From positions 186,001 through 250,000 of the forward strand of contig CAWCZR010000010.1 in the NCBI GenBank assembly GCA_963800135.1: a stretch of DNA of 64,000 nucleotides. The letters are read 5' to 3'. Shown here one piece after another: positions 10,781 through 19,058 of the stretch (positions are counted from its first letter, which is position 1; every line of letters starts with the position of its first letter). The notes under the pieces were generated by a model. The model was not told where the DNA came from and searched no databases. It worked only from the letters and a program-made list of their open reading frames with translations. The translations under genes and the position numbers were made by a program. Origin of the DNA: DASPSM01 sp963800135. GTDB taxonomy: Bacteria; Planctomycetota; Planctomycetia; Planctomycetales; Planctomycetaceae.

Positions 10781-11562
10781 GCGGCTGCCTTAAGCCTGCG
10801 CGGACGACCGAGAAAGAAGAGTTTCCCGAATCGCTTGAAGTGGCGCTCGGGAATAAAGGACTCGCTGAGCAGCCGCTGGATCAGGTGCGGTTGGCCGAGC
10901 CACGCCTCATAGGTGACATGTTCCCGCTCGTTCATGCTTGCCAGCGCGTCCAGCCTTGGCCAGAGGCGCCGCATCAATTGGCTGCCGGAGACCGTGTGGA
11001 CAATTCGCAAGAACGGCGTCAACCACGGCTCGACGATCGCCACGCGGCCGTCGGGTCGGAGAACCCGGTCGATTTCAGAAAACACGCGCTGGACATCGTC
11101 GGGCAAGGACGGAAGGTGATGGAGGCCGCCCTGAATAATCACGAGGTCCTTGCTACAGGTCTCGAAGCGGAGCTGGCGACAATCGCCGACGTAGAGTTGG
11201 GCCGGGCCGCGATAGCGCGCCGTCAGTCCTGGCGAGAGATCAACTCCCTCGAGCGACTCAAATCCCATCCGCTCGAGAGCCGTGAGTCCGCTCCCGCGAC
11301 CGCAAAAAAGTTCCACGACTTGTGACGATCGGGACAGCGCGTCGATGCCGAGCCGTCGATATCGTCCGACAAATTTGCGGACTTCTTCTTCAGGCGTCTC
11401 AAACCGCGAGTAAGCGGCTTCCCAGTCCTCGTCCTCGCAAACGGTGCCCGCTTCCCAGTGCACGACGGAGTGTACGCCGATCGAGCCGGCCGCGGACTCG
11501 AGCGCGTTGGTCCGGGCAGAGGTCGGACAAGCTCGCGGAGTCGCGCCGGGAGGAATGTTCAT
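10777..11562 (-). CDS. Class I SAM-dependent methyltransferase
   Basis: A 261-residue enzyme from ATG 11562 (MNIPPGATP); the frame extends 42 codons upstream with sequence overlapping the glycosyltransferase gene. The Rossmann core is clear: QVVELFCGRGSGLTALERMG (motif I), LEGVDLSPGL (acidic loop), DLVIIQGGLHHLP (motif IV-like) and RVLRPDGRVAIVEPW. Cysteine replaces the usual Gly in motif I (LFCGRGSG). It probably methylates a sugar or lipid-linked intermediate of the surrounding glycan operon. It starts 40 bases after the GT2 gene and overlaps the next gene by four bases. Confidence 0.85.
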   Translation of the reverse strand: MNIPPGATPRACPTSARTNALESAAGSIGVHSVVHWEAGTVCEDEDWEAAYSRFETPEEEVRKFVGRYRRLGIDALSRSSQVVELFCGRGSGLTALERMGFESLEGVDLSPGLTARYRGPAQLYVGDCRQLRFETCSKDLVIIQGGLHHLPSLPDDVQRVFSEIDRVLRPDGRVAIVEPWLTPFLRIVHTVSGSQLMRRLWPRLDALASMNEREHVTYEAWLGQPHLIQRLLSESFIPERHFKRFGKLFFLGRPRRLKAAA

Positions 11563-11602
11563 GGAAGATCGATTTGGTGACGAAGTCGTCGGTCCAATTG
11601 CA

Positions 11603-12865
11603 TCAAGCCGCGATCGACTCTCGGCGATCCCCGGCGCTGAGCGCATGGATCGAAACCTGAGACGACTCGGAGTCCGACTGTCGGCCATTTTCGCGCTCGC
11701 GCTGCCAGATTGCGACCACCTTTATCAGGAGCGCGAATACGGCCGTTTGGGCCGCCGACAAAACTGTGAAAGCACCCACAATCAGCCGCGACCAGTGCAT
11801 GTGGACCTGGTGAGTCGAAACCATTTCCACGATTCCCGGCCACAAAAGCACGACGGATGCCACGGACAACGCAGCCATTAAGACGGCGACGGCGGGCCAG
11901 CGCAACATCACCGAAATCAGCGCTGGCCAGAAGGGAGTGGCTTCGCGGCGCCGCGGGCCGAAACTCGCCATCTCGTTCGACAGGGCTGTCGCCAGCAGCA
12001 AGAGGAGCGCAAAGGAACTGAGCACCTGGCAGACCACGAACCGATAGATCATCCACTCCTCGACCCGTTGCGTCGAAACGTAGTGCTCGATCGGGTGCTG
12101 AGCCATCAGCAGCACGAGCATCAATGACGCAGTCACGCCGAAAAGCAGCAGCCGCTCGGGACGATAGCAAAGCACTCCGTCGATGATCGTCTGCAGAAAT
12201 CGCACACCGTCGCGGACGACGCTCAGCTTGCTCTCGCCGGTGCGCTCGTCGTAAGAGATCGGCATCTCGATCACTCGCAGATCGTTGAGTAATGCCCGTG
12301 CGCTCATCGACGGAGTGAAGTGCAAGCCGTCGGGCAGTGGATAAAGCTGCCGCAATGAGCTGCGCCGCACGACGCGCATGCCGCTGGCGGTGTCGGTCAC
12401 GTGTCGGCCGCACAGAAATCCCAACAAGAAAGCGTAAAGATGATTTCCAACCCGTCGGATGCGAGGCATCTTCGAGCCGGGCCCAAGCCGCGATCCCAAG
12501 ACTACGTCGGCCGAGTCGGTGATCGCCAGTCGACACATCTCTGCGAAATAGCGCGGATCGCAAGTTCCATCAGCGTCGAGAAACGCCAGGAGTGATCCTG
12601 AGCCTTGCCGCCAGCCCTCCTTGATCGCCGCGCCATACCCTCGATTTTTCGGGAACTCAATCACGCTGATTTCGTCAAAGCTTCGCGCGATCTCGACCGT
12701 TCGATCGGTTGACCCGTCGCTGACGACCAGGATTTCCACGTCACTTAAGCCGGCGCATTCGCAGATATAGTTCCGCGCGGCCAGGCACCGTTGGATGGTG
12801 TCGTCGCTTCCTCTTCGTTGAGCGCGGGGATCACGATCGACAAACGGTGAGTATCCATGCGGCAT
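11603..12865 (-). CDS. GT2 glycosyltransferase with C-terminal membrane helices (broken at N-terminus)
   Basis: A GT-A family 2 glycosyltransferase of the DPM1/GtrB type. DVEILVVSDGSTDRTVEIA, GYGAAIKEGW and SLLAFLDADGTCDP (the DxD-type metal site) are present, followed by ISYDERTGESKL and about four membrane helices after residue 240. The true N-terminus lies in another frame: ATG 12858 gives MDTHRLSIVIPALNEEE, the classical family-2 opening, and a one- or two-base shift near 12805 joins it to DTIQRCLAARN. Such enzymes transfer a sugar from a nucleotide to polyprenyl phosphate at the inner membrane. It is part of the minus-strand glycan operon between the 13-15 kb membrane protein and the methyltransferase. 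Confidence 0.82.
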   Translation of the reverse strand: MPHGYSPFVDRDPRAQRRGSDDTIQRCLAARNYICECAGLSDVEILVVSDGSTDRTVEIARSFDEISVIEFPKNRGYGAAIKEGWRQGSGSLLAFLDADGTCDPRYFAEMCRLAITDSADVVLGSRLGPGSKMPRIRRVGNHLYAFLLGFLCGRHVTDTASGMRVVRRSSLRQLYPLPDGLHFTPSMSARALLNDLRVIEMPISYDERTGESKLSVVRDGVRFLQTIIDGVLCYRPERLLLFGVTASLMLVLLMAQHPIEHYVSTQRVEEWMIYRFVVCQVLSSFALLLLLATALSNEMASFGPRRREATPFWPALISVMLRWPAVAVLMAALSVASVVLLWPGIVEMVSTHQVHMHWSRLIVGAFTVLSAAQTAVFALLIKVVAIWQRERENGRQSDSESSQVSIHALSAGDRRESIAA

Positions 12866-13031
12866 CCTGTCGCGACGACAGCGGGGCCGAACGAACTTGG
12901 AATTCCCTGTTCAACTCGGCCGCATACTTCTAGGGAAAGTGGGCGGGAGCGTCAATACGGATGCGCGCTTTGGCGAGTTTGGGAGGCCCCGGTGACATCA
13001 CGTCGCCAGCAACAGCGCGAGTCGGCTGCGG

Positions 13032-13690
13032 TCAGAATCCGATCAGCGCGTAACTGGCACGCTGCGACGGATCGAAGCGTTCGAGCAGCTTCTGGAATTC
13101 AAACGCGCGCCTCGCTCGCACGACTCGAATCTCGAAGGAGGGAAAGCGGTCGAGCGGTTCTTGGGTTCCGTCGGCGTGTACGAGTTGTGCGCTGCGGTCG
13201 CCGTTCAGACGTGCCGCTTGCCACGAATGCAGCAGCAGGCCCTTTGCGGCCGAGGTCGGCGCGAGCGAGAATTCCAGGCGGCCGTTGCGGGCGCGGACCG
13301 CTTCGACAAACTCGGCTGCCGGGATGATGAAGCGCGGCTGCGGCGAACTCCACTCGGCCACCTGGAATTCGGCCGGGTGCTCTGCCGCTGCGTTGACCGC
13401 TCGCGCCCGCACGAAGAGTTCGATTTCCGCGCCGCGGCTGGCGGCTTCTTCTAACTTCGCTTGGAACTCGGGCGACAGGCGCACCGTCCCTACCAGCTTT
13501 TCGTCCGGCTGAATGGCAATCCGCTGGTCGAAGCTCGCGAACGCTTTGCCCACAAAGCCGCGGCTGGAACCGCACAACGCGGCGGCGACCGTGCAGCCCG
13601 CGAACAATCCGACCAACGCCAAACCGCGACCGATCCGCGGCACGCACAATGTCGCAATCAGCAGGGCGACGAGCGCGGCGCTTGCACGGC
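13032..13690 (-). CDS. Large membrane protein, C-terminal soluble piece
   Basis: This is the 3' piece of the membrane protein spanning 15237-13032. After a last helix (SAALVALLIATLCV, then GLALVGLFAGCTVAAALCG), a soluble domain begins at FVGKAFASFDQRIAIQPDEK and runs about 150 residues to the end, rich in beta strands (GTVRLSPEFQAKLEEAA, EIELFVRARAVNA, RFIIPAAEFVEAV). Its reading frame joins the previous piece near 13685. The open frame continues upstream to 14177, but that part is antisense-like noise relative to the real coding frame. I do not recognise the soluble domain. Confidence 0.6.
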
Positions 13691-15046
13691 CCACAGGCGT
13701 CGCAGAGCGGGCAATTCGGACCAATTGTTCGCATACGGGGCAAGCCGCGTGGGCGGCAGAACCGACGGTCGCGTCTGGTCCTTCGACGGGCCGAAAAACC
13801 AAGGCCCGCGGACCGGACCCCGAAGCACGGTGGGCACTTCCTGCGGCGAGCCAGAGAGCCGCGCGAATTTGGTTTGCTCGACCGAGCCCGCCTCGCGGAA
13901 CGCGCCCTTCGCGAACGCATTGGCGGGAAAATCCCAGCCGACGAGCCCCGCGTAGCCCCAGGCACCCTGCACGATGGCGAGCGCGACCAGCGGCACGGCA
14001 AACGCCTCCCCCCCGAATCGCGCCTCGAGCCTCCGACCCGCCTCCACGCCGTAATGTGCCACAAGGGCAAAGAGCACCACCGCACTGCCGGCCACCGCAC
14101 AGCCACGATCGCGCGTCGTCGGTAGCAGAATCAACTGAACCAGGATCGGCGCGAGGAAACAAACGCGCAACAACCATTTCGAGTGGTGCGAAATCAGGCC
14201 CAGTCCCACCAGGCCGATCACCACCACCATGGGGTTCTCAGCGAAAATCAGGTTCCCCAGCTCGATCGTGAGATAGCCGAGGTACCCGAGCGGATCGGCC
14301 GCCAGGCGGGACCCATGAAACTGGAGCGCCGTGCCGATCCGAGCAAATTCGGGATTCGCATCAACGGCCAAGCCCAGCTGCCGCCACAGCAGCTCCTGCA
14401 CGAGTGGCACCAGGCACCACGCCATCGTCACCAGCACCAACTGACCCGGCTTGCGCCGTTTCAGGGCGAACGCCGCGTAGATCGCCAACCCAGCGAGCGC
14501 CGTGGCGTCAACGAGAGACCACAATCCCATCAGCGCGGCCATTCCCAGCGACCCGCGCCATCCAAAGGGCGTGTCGTCGGCGTCCTTTGCGACATGCAGC
14601 AAGGTCCACAGGAAGCAGAAACTGAGTCCCAGCATCCGCGGGCCGATCTCGCCGACGGACGCAGTCGCCACGATCGACAGGCTGAAGCAGGTAGCCGCGA
14701 AAACCGACTTGGTGCGGTCCTGGAACAGCGCGCCCGTCGCCCGCATGACGAGCCAAGCGCACACCCAGCAGAGCACCAAGTTCAACGCAAGGGGCGCGTA
14801 ATAAGCGTCGAGCCCGACCGTGAACCAATTCGCGAGCACGGCATACGCGATGCCGCGCGACGCAAGCGCGGTCGCTGGGTCGCTCGTGCGGTTCTTGAGT
14901 GCGTCAATCTGGCGCAGCGTCTGGATCCCGGCGCTCGGATAGAAATCGCCGCGATAAAGACAGGTGTCGCCGACTGCTGGATTGGCCGCATGACCCAGCG
15001 GCAAGCTGGCGCAGAGCGCCCCGAGTGCAGACCGCCAAAGCACCAC
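13658..15046 (-). CDS. Large membrane protein, central polytopic piece
   Basis: About 460 residues with nine or ten membrane helices, for example APLALNLVLCWVCAWLVM, VFAATCFSLSIVATASVG, NPMVVVIGLVGLGLIS and VCFLAPILVQLILLPTT. The first large loop, GDTCLYRGDFYPSAGIQTL, resembles the periplasmic loop of polytopic GT-C glycosyltransferases, although a clear acidic catalytic pair is not evident. The 5' part (15237-15058) and the 3' part (from 13685) are in other frames. The complete protein would be about 735 residues. Its position between a sugar aminotransferase and a GT2 supports a role in surface-glycan synthesis, but the reaction is unknown. Confidence 0.65.
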   Translation of the reverse strand: MVLWRSALGALCASLPLGHAANPAVGDTCLYRGDFYPSAGIQTLRQIDALKNRTSDPATALASRGIAYAVLANWFTVGLDAYYAPLALNLVLCWVCAWLVMRATGALFQDRTKSVFAATCFSLSIVATASVGEIGPRMLGLSFCFLWTLLHVAKDADDTPFGWRGSLGMAALMGLWSLVDATALAGLAIYAAFALKRRKPGQLVLVTMAWCLVPLVQELLWRQLGLAVDANPEFARIGTALQFHGSRLAADPLGYLGYLTIELGNLIFAENPMVVVIGLVGLGLISHHSKWLLRVCFLAPILVQLILLPTTRDRGCAVAGSAVVLFALVAHYGVEAGRRLEARFGGEAFAVPLVALAIVQGAWGYAGLVGWDFPANAFAKGAFREAGSVEQTKFARLSGSPQEVPTVLRGPVRGPWFFGPSKDQTRPSVLPPTRLAPYANNWSELPALRRLWAVQAPRSSPC

Positions 15047-15057
15047 CAGGCCGCCGT

Positions 15058-15237
15058 ACAGAGCAAGCCGATCCAGATCGCGGCCGGCAGCGGATTCGGC
15101 CGGCGCGGCGGAGACGGCGATTCGACCGGCGGATCGGACGCGAGACGAACCTTGTCAAACAGTGCGCTGATCTGCGGCGATTCCAAGAGCCCCAGCGCTT
15201 CGGCCCTGCGTTTGGCAGGCGTCAACCCGGTCGACAT
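15058..15237 (-). CDS. Large membrane protein, N-terminal piece
   Basis: The first 60 residues of the protein continued at 13658-15046. ATG 15237 begins MSTGLTPAKRRAEALGLL, followed by a proline-rich linker and the start of the first helix, AIWIGLL. In the neighbouring frame the helix continues naturally as YGGLVVLWRSALGALCASLP, so a small indel near 15058 joins them. The start lies 47 bases after the DegT aminotransferase gene on the same strand. Confidence 0.5.
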
Positions 15238-15284
15238 GGCACCGCTCGATGTTGGCCTTCGCTCGACTCTTCCGCCTCGCCGAC

Positions 15285-16448
15285 CTACGCGGCGACGGTC
15301 GCCTCACCGTTGGCAGCAAACGCAACCCGCAGCGCGTCGACCACCCGTCCGATGGCCGCATTGGGAAGCATCGGTCCCATCGGCAGGCTGAGGACCTCGC
15401 GGGCGGCCGACTCCGCCACCGGCAAATGGCAGTGGTGGTCGGCATAGACCGGCAGACGATGCACGGGCACGGAATAATAAACGCTCGTGCCGATGCCCGC
15501 TTGGGCCAGCACCTTTTGAATCTGATCTCGATTGCGGCCGATGATGCGGACGGTGAATTGATTGAAAACGTGGTCGGCGTACTCTTCCACGAGCGGCGGA
15601 ACGACCCCCGCGATATCCGCCAGCAGCCGGCGATAGGTTACCGCGGCGGTTTGCCGCTGGCTGTTCCAACTTTCGACGTGCGGCAGCTTGACTCGCAGGA
15701 CGGCCGCCTGAATCTCGTCGAGGCGCGAGTTGTAGCCGATCATTTCGTTGCGATCGCGACACAGTGACCCGTGCGTGCGAAGCTTGCGAGCCAGCTGGGC
15801 GACGTGGTCGTCATTCGTCGCCAAGAGACCGGCGTCGCCGAACGCGCCGAGGTTCTTGGTCGGATAGAACGAAAACGCGCCCGCGTGACCGATGCTGCCC
15901 AGCGGCCGACCCCGATAGCGGCCGCCAAAGGCCTGGGCGACGTCTTCCAGTACGGTCAGCCCGTGCCGTCGGGACAGCTCCAGGATCGGATCGAGATCGG
16001 CCGCATGTCCGAACAGGTGGACTGGGAGGATCGCCTTGGTGCGGGGCGTCAGTGCCGCGGGAATTTGTGACGGATCGATATTGAACGTCCGCGGCTCGAT
16101 GTCGACGAAAACCGGCTCGGCTCCGACGAGACTAATCGCCTCGGCCGTCGCGTAGAACGTGAACGGCGTGGTGATCACTTCGTCGCCCGGCCCGATCCCT
16201 AACGCCCGCAGTCCGAGCACGAGCGCGTCAGTGCCCGAGTTGCAGGCGACGGCGTGTTTGACTGAGAGAGTCTCGGCGATTTCGTTCTCGAAGGCCAGCA
16301 CCTGCGGACCGAGCACGAACTGCCCCGAGCGAATGACGTCAGAAACGGCCGACTGGATCTCGCCCCAGAGAAGATCGATTTCCGGAAGCAAGTCGAGCGG
16401 CGGGATCTGCGGCGCGAATCCATTCATGGCCGGCATCCAGTCCGTCAA
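15285..16448 (-). CDS. DegT/DnrJ/EryC1/StrS sugar aminotransferase
   Basis: A 387-residue PLP-dependent aminotransferase. Key family features are AVACNSGTDALVLGLRALG (phosphate-binding loop), GDEVITTPFTFYATAEAI, PVHLFGHAADLD, VLEDVAQAFGGRYRG (the Asp that contacts the PLP nitrogen) and SFYPTKNLGAFGDAG with the Schiff-base Lys198. RLDEIQAAVLRVKLP completes the match. Members aminate keto-sugars of nucleotide sugars for O-antigen, exopolysaccharide or glycan decoration; the exact sugar cannot be told. The first codon is TTG 16448; ATGs at 16436 and 16427 are alternatives. It is first of the minus-strand glycan operon ending at 8792. Confidence 0.93.
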   Translation of the reverse strand: MTDWMPAMNGFAPQIPPLDLLPEIDLLWGEIQSAVSDVIRSGQFVLGPQVLAFENEIAETLSVKHAVACNSGTDALVLGLRALGIGPGDEVITTPFTFYATAEAISLVGAEPVFVDIEPRTFNIDPSQIPAALTPRTKAILPVHLFGHAADLDPILELSRRHGLTVLEDVAQAFGGRYRGRPLGSIGHAGAFSFYPTKNLGAFGDAGLLATNDDHVAQLARKLRTHGSLCRDRNEMIGYNSRLDEIQAAVLRVKLPHVESWNSQRQTAAVTYRRLLADIAGVVPPLVEEYADHVFNQFTVRIIGRNRDQIQKVLAQAGIGTSVYYSVPVHRLPVYADHHCHLPVAESAAREVLSLPMGPMLPNAAIGRVVDALRVAFAANGEATVAA

Positions 16449-16590
16449 ACGGACGGCGGCACGGTCCTCAACAGGCCACTCGATCCGAACGGAGGGCCGG
16501 ATTATAAGCGGTTCGCGAAAGTTGTGAAGGGAAGCTCATAGAAGCCCCTCGCGTCGACCGACGGGGACAGCCCGCAGGCACCGCTCCTCA

Positions 16591-16619
16591 CACGGCTGAA
16601 CCCAATCGGTTCAGCCGTG
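16591..16619 (-). terminator. Perfect 12-bp hairpin downstream of the Tyr/Pro-rich gene
   Basis: Arms CACGGCTGAACC and GGTTCAGCCGTG flank a 5-base loop. It lies 64 bases after the stop of the gene at 16683 and upstream of the aminotransferase. The stem is strong but no T-run follows, so it may end transcription only weakly or act as an RNA-stabilising stem. Confidence 0.5.
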
Positions 16620-16682
16620 GCGCCCCACCAAACGGCCCAAGCGAGGATGAATCGATCGCGCGGGCCGGAACCTGAAGTTTGA

Positions 16683-17198
16683 CTAGGGTTGCAACGGCGC
16701 TGGCTGCGGAGAGACGCCAGCGGGCGTCGAGTAGCTCGCCGGACCGGCCGAGCCGTATCCCGGAGCAGGCGCCGACTGATAAGGGGCTGGCTGGTAAGGT
16801 GCTGGCTGATAATTTGAGCTCGGGGCCGGCTGATAGTTCGAGCCGGGCGGCGGCGATTGCGAGTACGTCGGAGCGCCCTGGGTGTACGGAGCCTGGCTTT
16901 GGCTATACGCTGGAGCGGGCTGCGGCGCGTATGCCGCCCCCGGCGGATAGGCTGGAGCGTACGCGGGAGCTGGAGCCGCGTAGGCCGGCGGATAGTAGTA
17001 CGGCGCAGGCCCGTACGGATAATAGTAATAGGGGTACGGCCGGTAGTAAGGTCCGTAGCCGTAGCCGCCGTAATAGCCATAGCCACCGACAGGAATGCCG
17101 ATGCCGATGCCGACGCGAAGGCCGCCGGCCTGGGCTGGAGTCGAGAGAGCGCTTATGGCAAGCGCCACGGTGCTGGCGACCATCAGTTTGCGGAGCAT
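16683..17198 (-). CDS. Secreted Tyr/Pro/Gly/Ala-rich low-complexity protein
   Basis: A 171-residue protein with a textbook signal peptide (MLRKLMVASTVALAISALST, then PAQAGG as the likely cleavage site). The mature part is almost only Tyr, Pro, Gly, Ala, Ser and Gln: a glycine/tyrosine block (GGYGYYGGYGYGPYYRPYP), then imperfect Pro-Ala-Tyr repeats including SNYQPAP repeated twice and PYQPAP/PYQSAP. There is no cysteine. AAGGAG lies upstream of ATG 17198. This composition suits an extracellular or cell-wall structural protein; similar proteins are widespread in planctomycetes but uncharacterised. It is divergent from the flippase gene. Confidence 0.82.
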   Translation of the reverse strand: MLRKLMVASTVALAISALSTPAQAGGLRVGIGIGIPVGGYGYYGGYGYGPYYRPYPYYYYPYGPAPYYYPPAYAAPAPAYAPAYPPGAAYAPQPAPAYSQSQAPYTQGAPTYSQSPPPGSNYQPAPSSNYQPAPYQPAPYQSAPAPGYGSAGPASYSTPAGVSPQPAPLQP

Positions 17199-17519
17199 AG
17201 AAATCTCCTTTTCTTCCGAAACAGAGCCTGGCCCGACGACGCGGCGGCCCTATTAAACATATCGGCTGTTTTGCAACAAGAGCGGTTCCACGGGGAGGTG
17301 CGTGCCAGCTTTTGCCAACCACTTTCCCGGCCTTGCTCACCAGCGAGGATGCGTAAGCACGACAACCCAGCGGAAGAAACGCCGACGGGTAAGCCTGGCA
17401 ACCGGGCGCCGTTGTGCTCGGTCGACTCGCGGCATCTTGACACATCTACGCGAAACGCCTATTTTCACGCGGCTTGGATGCACGAGTTTGCCGTTCAGGC
17501 AAACAGAAGGATCTTCTCC
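17199..17519. other. Divergent intergenic region before the flippase
   Basis: About 320 bases between the Tyr/Pro-rich gene (minus) and the flippase (plus). AAGGAG at the left edge is the ribosome binding site of the minus gene. An in-frame ATG for the flippase exists a little upstream of 17520, so the gene could be slightly longer. I see no RNA or repeat. Confidence 0.4.
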
Positions 17520-19025
17520 ATGGAGGGGGAATCGAAGCGGACTGTGCTGTTGACGGTTCGCTACGCCGCCGCCGGTATCGGCAGGCAGGCGCTGAACTTT
17601 CTGCTCTTCGCCGTTTGGGCGCATTACCTCTCGCCGAGCGACTTCGGCGTGTTGGCCCTGTTGGTGATTAGCGGCACGTTGGTGCTGCGCTCCGTGGAAA
17701 CGCCCGTCGGCTACGCGCTGCAACGTTTCTACTTTCGCCCTGACTACGAAGACCGCCGCGACGTTCTGCTGTTTAACCTGACGGTGTTCGTGGCGGCCAA
17801 CGCAGTGGCGGTGCTGTTCCTCTATTACGGCGTGGGCGCCCTGATTGCCCGCTGGCTGTTGAAGGACGCAGCCCTGGCGTCGACGGTGCGGCTCCACGGC
17901 CTGTGGGTGGCGTTTTCGATCACGACCTCGCTCTCGGGCGTCTTCGTGCTGTTGCTCGAGCGAGCGCGGATTTTCAACGCCGCGTCGCTCTTGGGAGTCG
18001 TCGCCACCGGCGTGGTGTCGATCGCGCTCTTGACCACCACGCACCTGGGAGTGAACGCCGTCATCATCGGGCAGGCGTCGGGCCTGGCGCTGCAGACGCT
18101 CATCTGTTTGCCCGTGCTGCGGGGCCACCTGCGACCGAAGCTCAGCTGGTCGGTCTTGCGCGAGCCGCTCCGCTTCGGGTATACGGCCTTGCCCTCGGGG
18201 TATTCCAACATCCTGATCATCGCCGGCGATCGTTACGTGCTGCAGTTCCTGAAGACGATTTACGAGGTCGGTCTTTATTCGTTCGCCTGCAACATCGGCA
18301 ACCTGGTGACGCTGGCGATCGGCACGCCGGTGATCGGCGGGGTCTGGCCGACGATTCGCCGGATGGAAGCCAGTCCCGATCGCCAACGCGCGTTCGTCCG
18401 CCAAATGACGACGTTCGTCTGCGTGGCAAGCGTGGCGATGGCCGTCCTTCTGTCCGTGTTCAGCACCGAAGCGATCCGCGTGTTGGCCTGGGGCAAGCCT
18501 GAATTCGCGGCGGCCGCGATCGTCGTCCCCTATCTCGCCTTCTCGCAAGCGCTGCAAGGGTTGGCCGCGTTCACCGAGGCGGGCATCAGTCTGGGAAATC
18601 GGCCAGCCTACATCTCGGGAATCGCCATCACGTGCGCGGCGGCCAACATTGGGCTGAATTTCTTGCTGGTTCCGCAGTATGCACTGCTGGGGGCCGGCTG
18701 GGCCACGCTGACTTCGTTCGTGCTGTGGAACGCCCTGCACGTCTACTTCTCGCGGCGATTTTATCGACTGCGCTTTGACGTGCGGCGACTCATTCACGCC
18801 GGAGTTGCCGGAGCCCTCTTGGTTGTCGTCGCGCGGACGATTCCCGGCGACGTCAGCCTGTTGATCGTTTGTCCGCTGAAGGCCGTGCTCGTGCTGGCTT
18901 ACCCGGTGTTGCTCCTGGCGACTGGGTTCTTGACGCCGGACGAGTGGCAAAGGCTGGCGAGTCTGATGCGGGGCGCCCGCCGCGACGGCATCAAGTCGAT
19001 GATGGTCGCGTTGACACAGCTCTGA
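17520..19025 (+). CDS. Wzx-type polysaccharide flippase (MATE/MOP superfamily)
   Basis: A 501-residue membrane protein with 12-14 predicted helices. The opening TVRYAAAGIGRQALNFLLFA and WAHYLSPSDFGVLALLVIS is the usual start of RfbX/Wzx lipopolysaccharide transporters, and ALPSGYSNILIIAGDRYVLQ plus AANIGLNFLLVPQYALLGAG match mid and late helices of the family. It would flip polyprenyl-linked glycan units across the inner membrane. ATG 17520 is chosen as the first residue before the basic ESKRT segment; the frame is open far upstream but covers the antisense side of the neighbouring gene. It heads a plus-strand operon with the amidotransferase 33 bases later. Confidence 0.88.
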   Translation: MEGESKRTVLLTVRYAAAGIGRQALNFLLFAVWAHYLSPSDFGVLALLVISGTLVLRSVETPVGYALQRFYFRPDYEDRRDVLLFNLTVFVAANAVAVLFLYYGVGALIARWLLKDAALASTVRLHGLWVAFSITTSLSGVFVLLLERARIFNAASLLGVVATGVVSIALLTTTHLGVNAVIIGQASGLALQTLICLPVLRGHLRPKLSWSVLREPLRFGYTALPSGYSNILIIAGDRYVLQFLKTIYEVGLYSFACNIGNLVTLAIGTPVIGGVWPTIRRMEASPDRQRAFVRQMTTFVCVASVAMAVLLSVFSTEAIRVLAWGKPEFAAAAIVVPYLAFSQALQGLAAFTEAGISLGNRPAYISGIAITCAAANIGLNFLLVPQYALLGAGWATLTSFVLWNALHVYFSRRFYRLRFDVRRLIHAGVAGALLVVVARTIPGDVSLLIVCPLKAVLVLAYPVLLLATGFLTPDEWQRLASLMRGARRDGIKSMMVALTQL

Positions 19026-19058
19026 CGGGGCCCTGGGTTCGATTGGGAGGGGGGAGAC

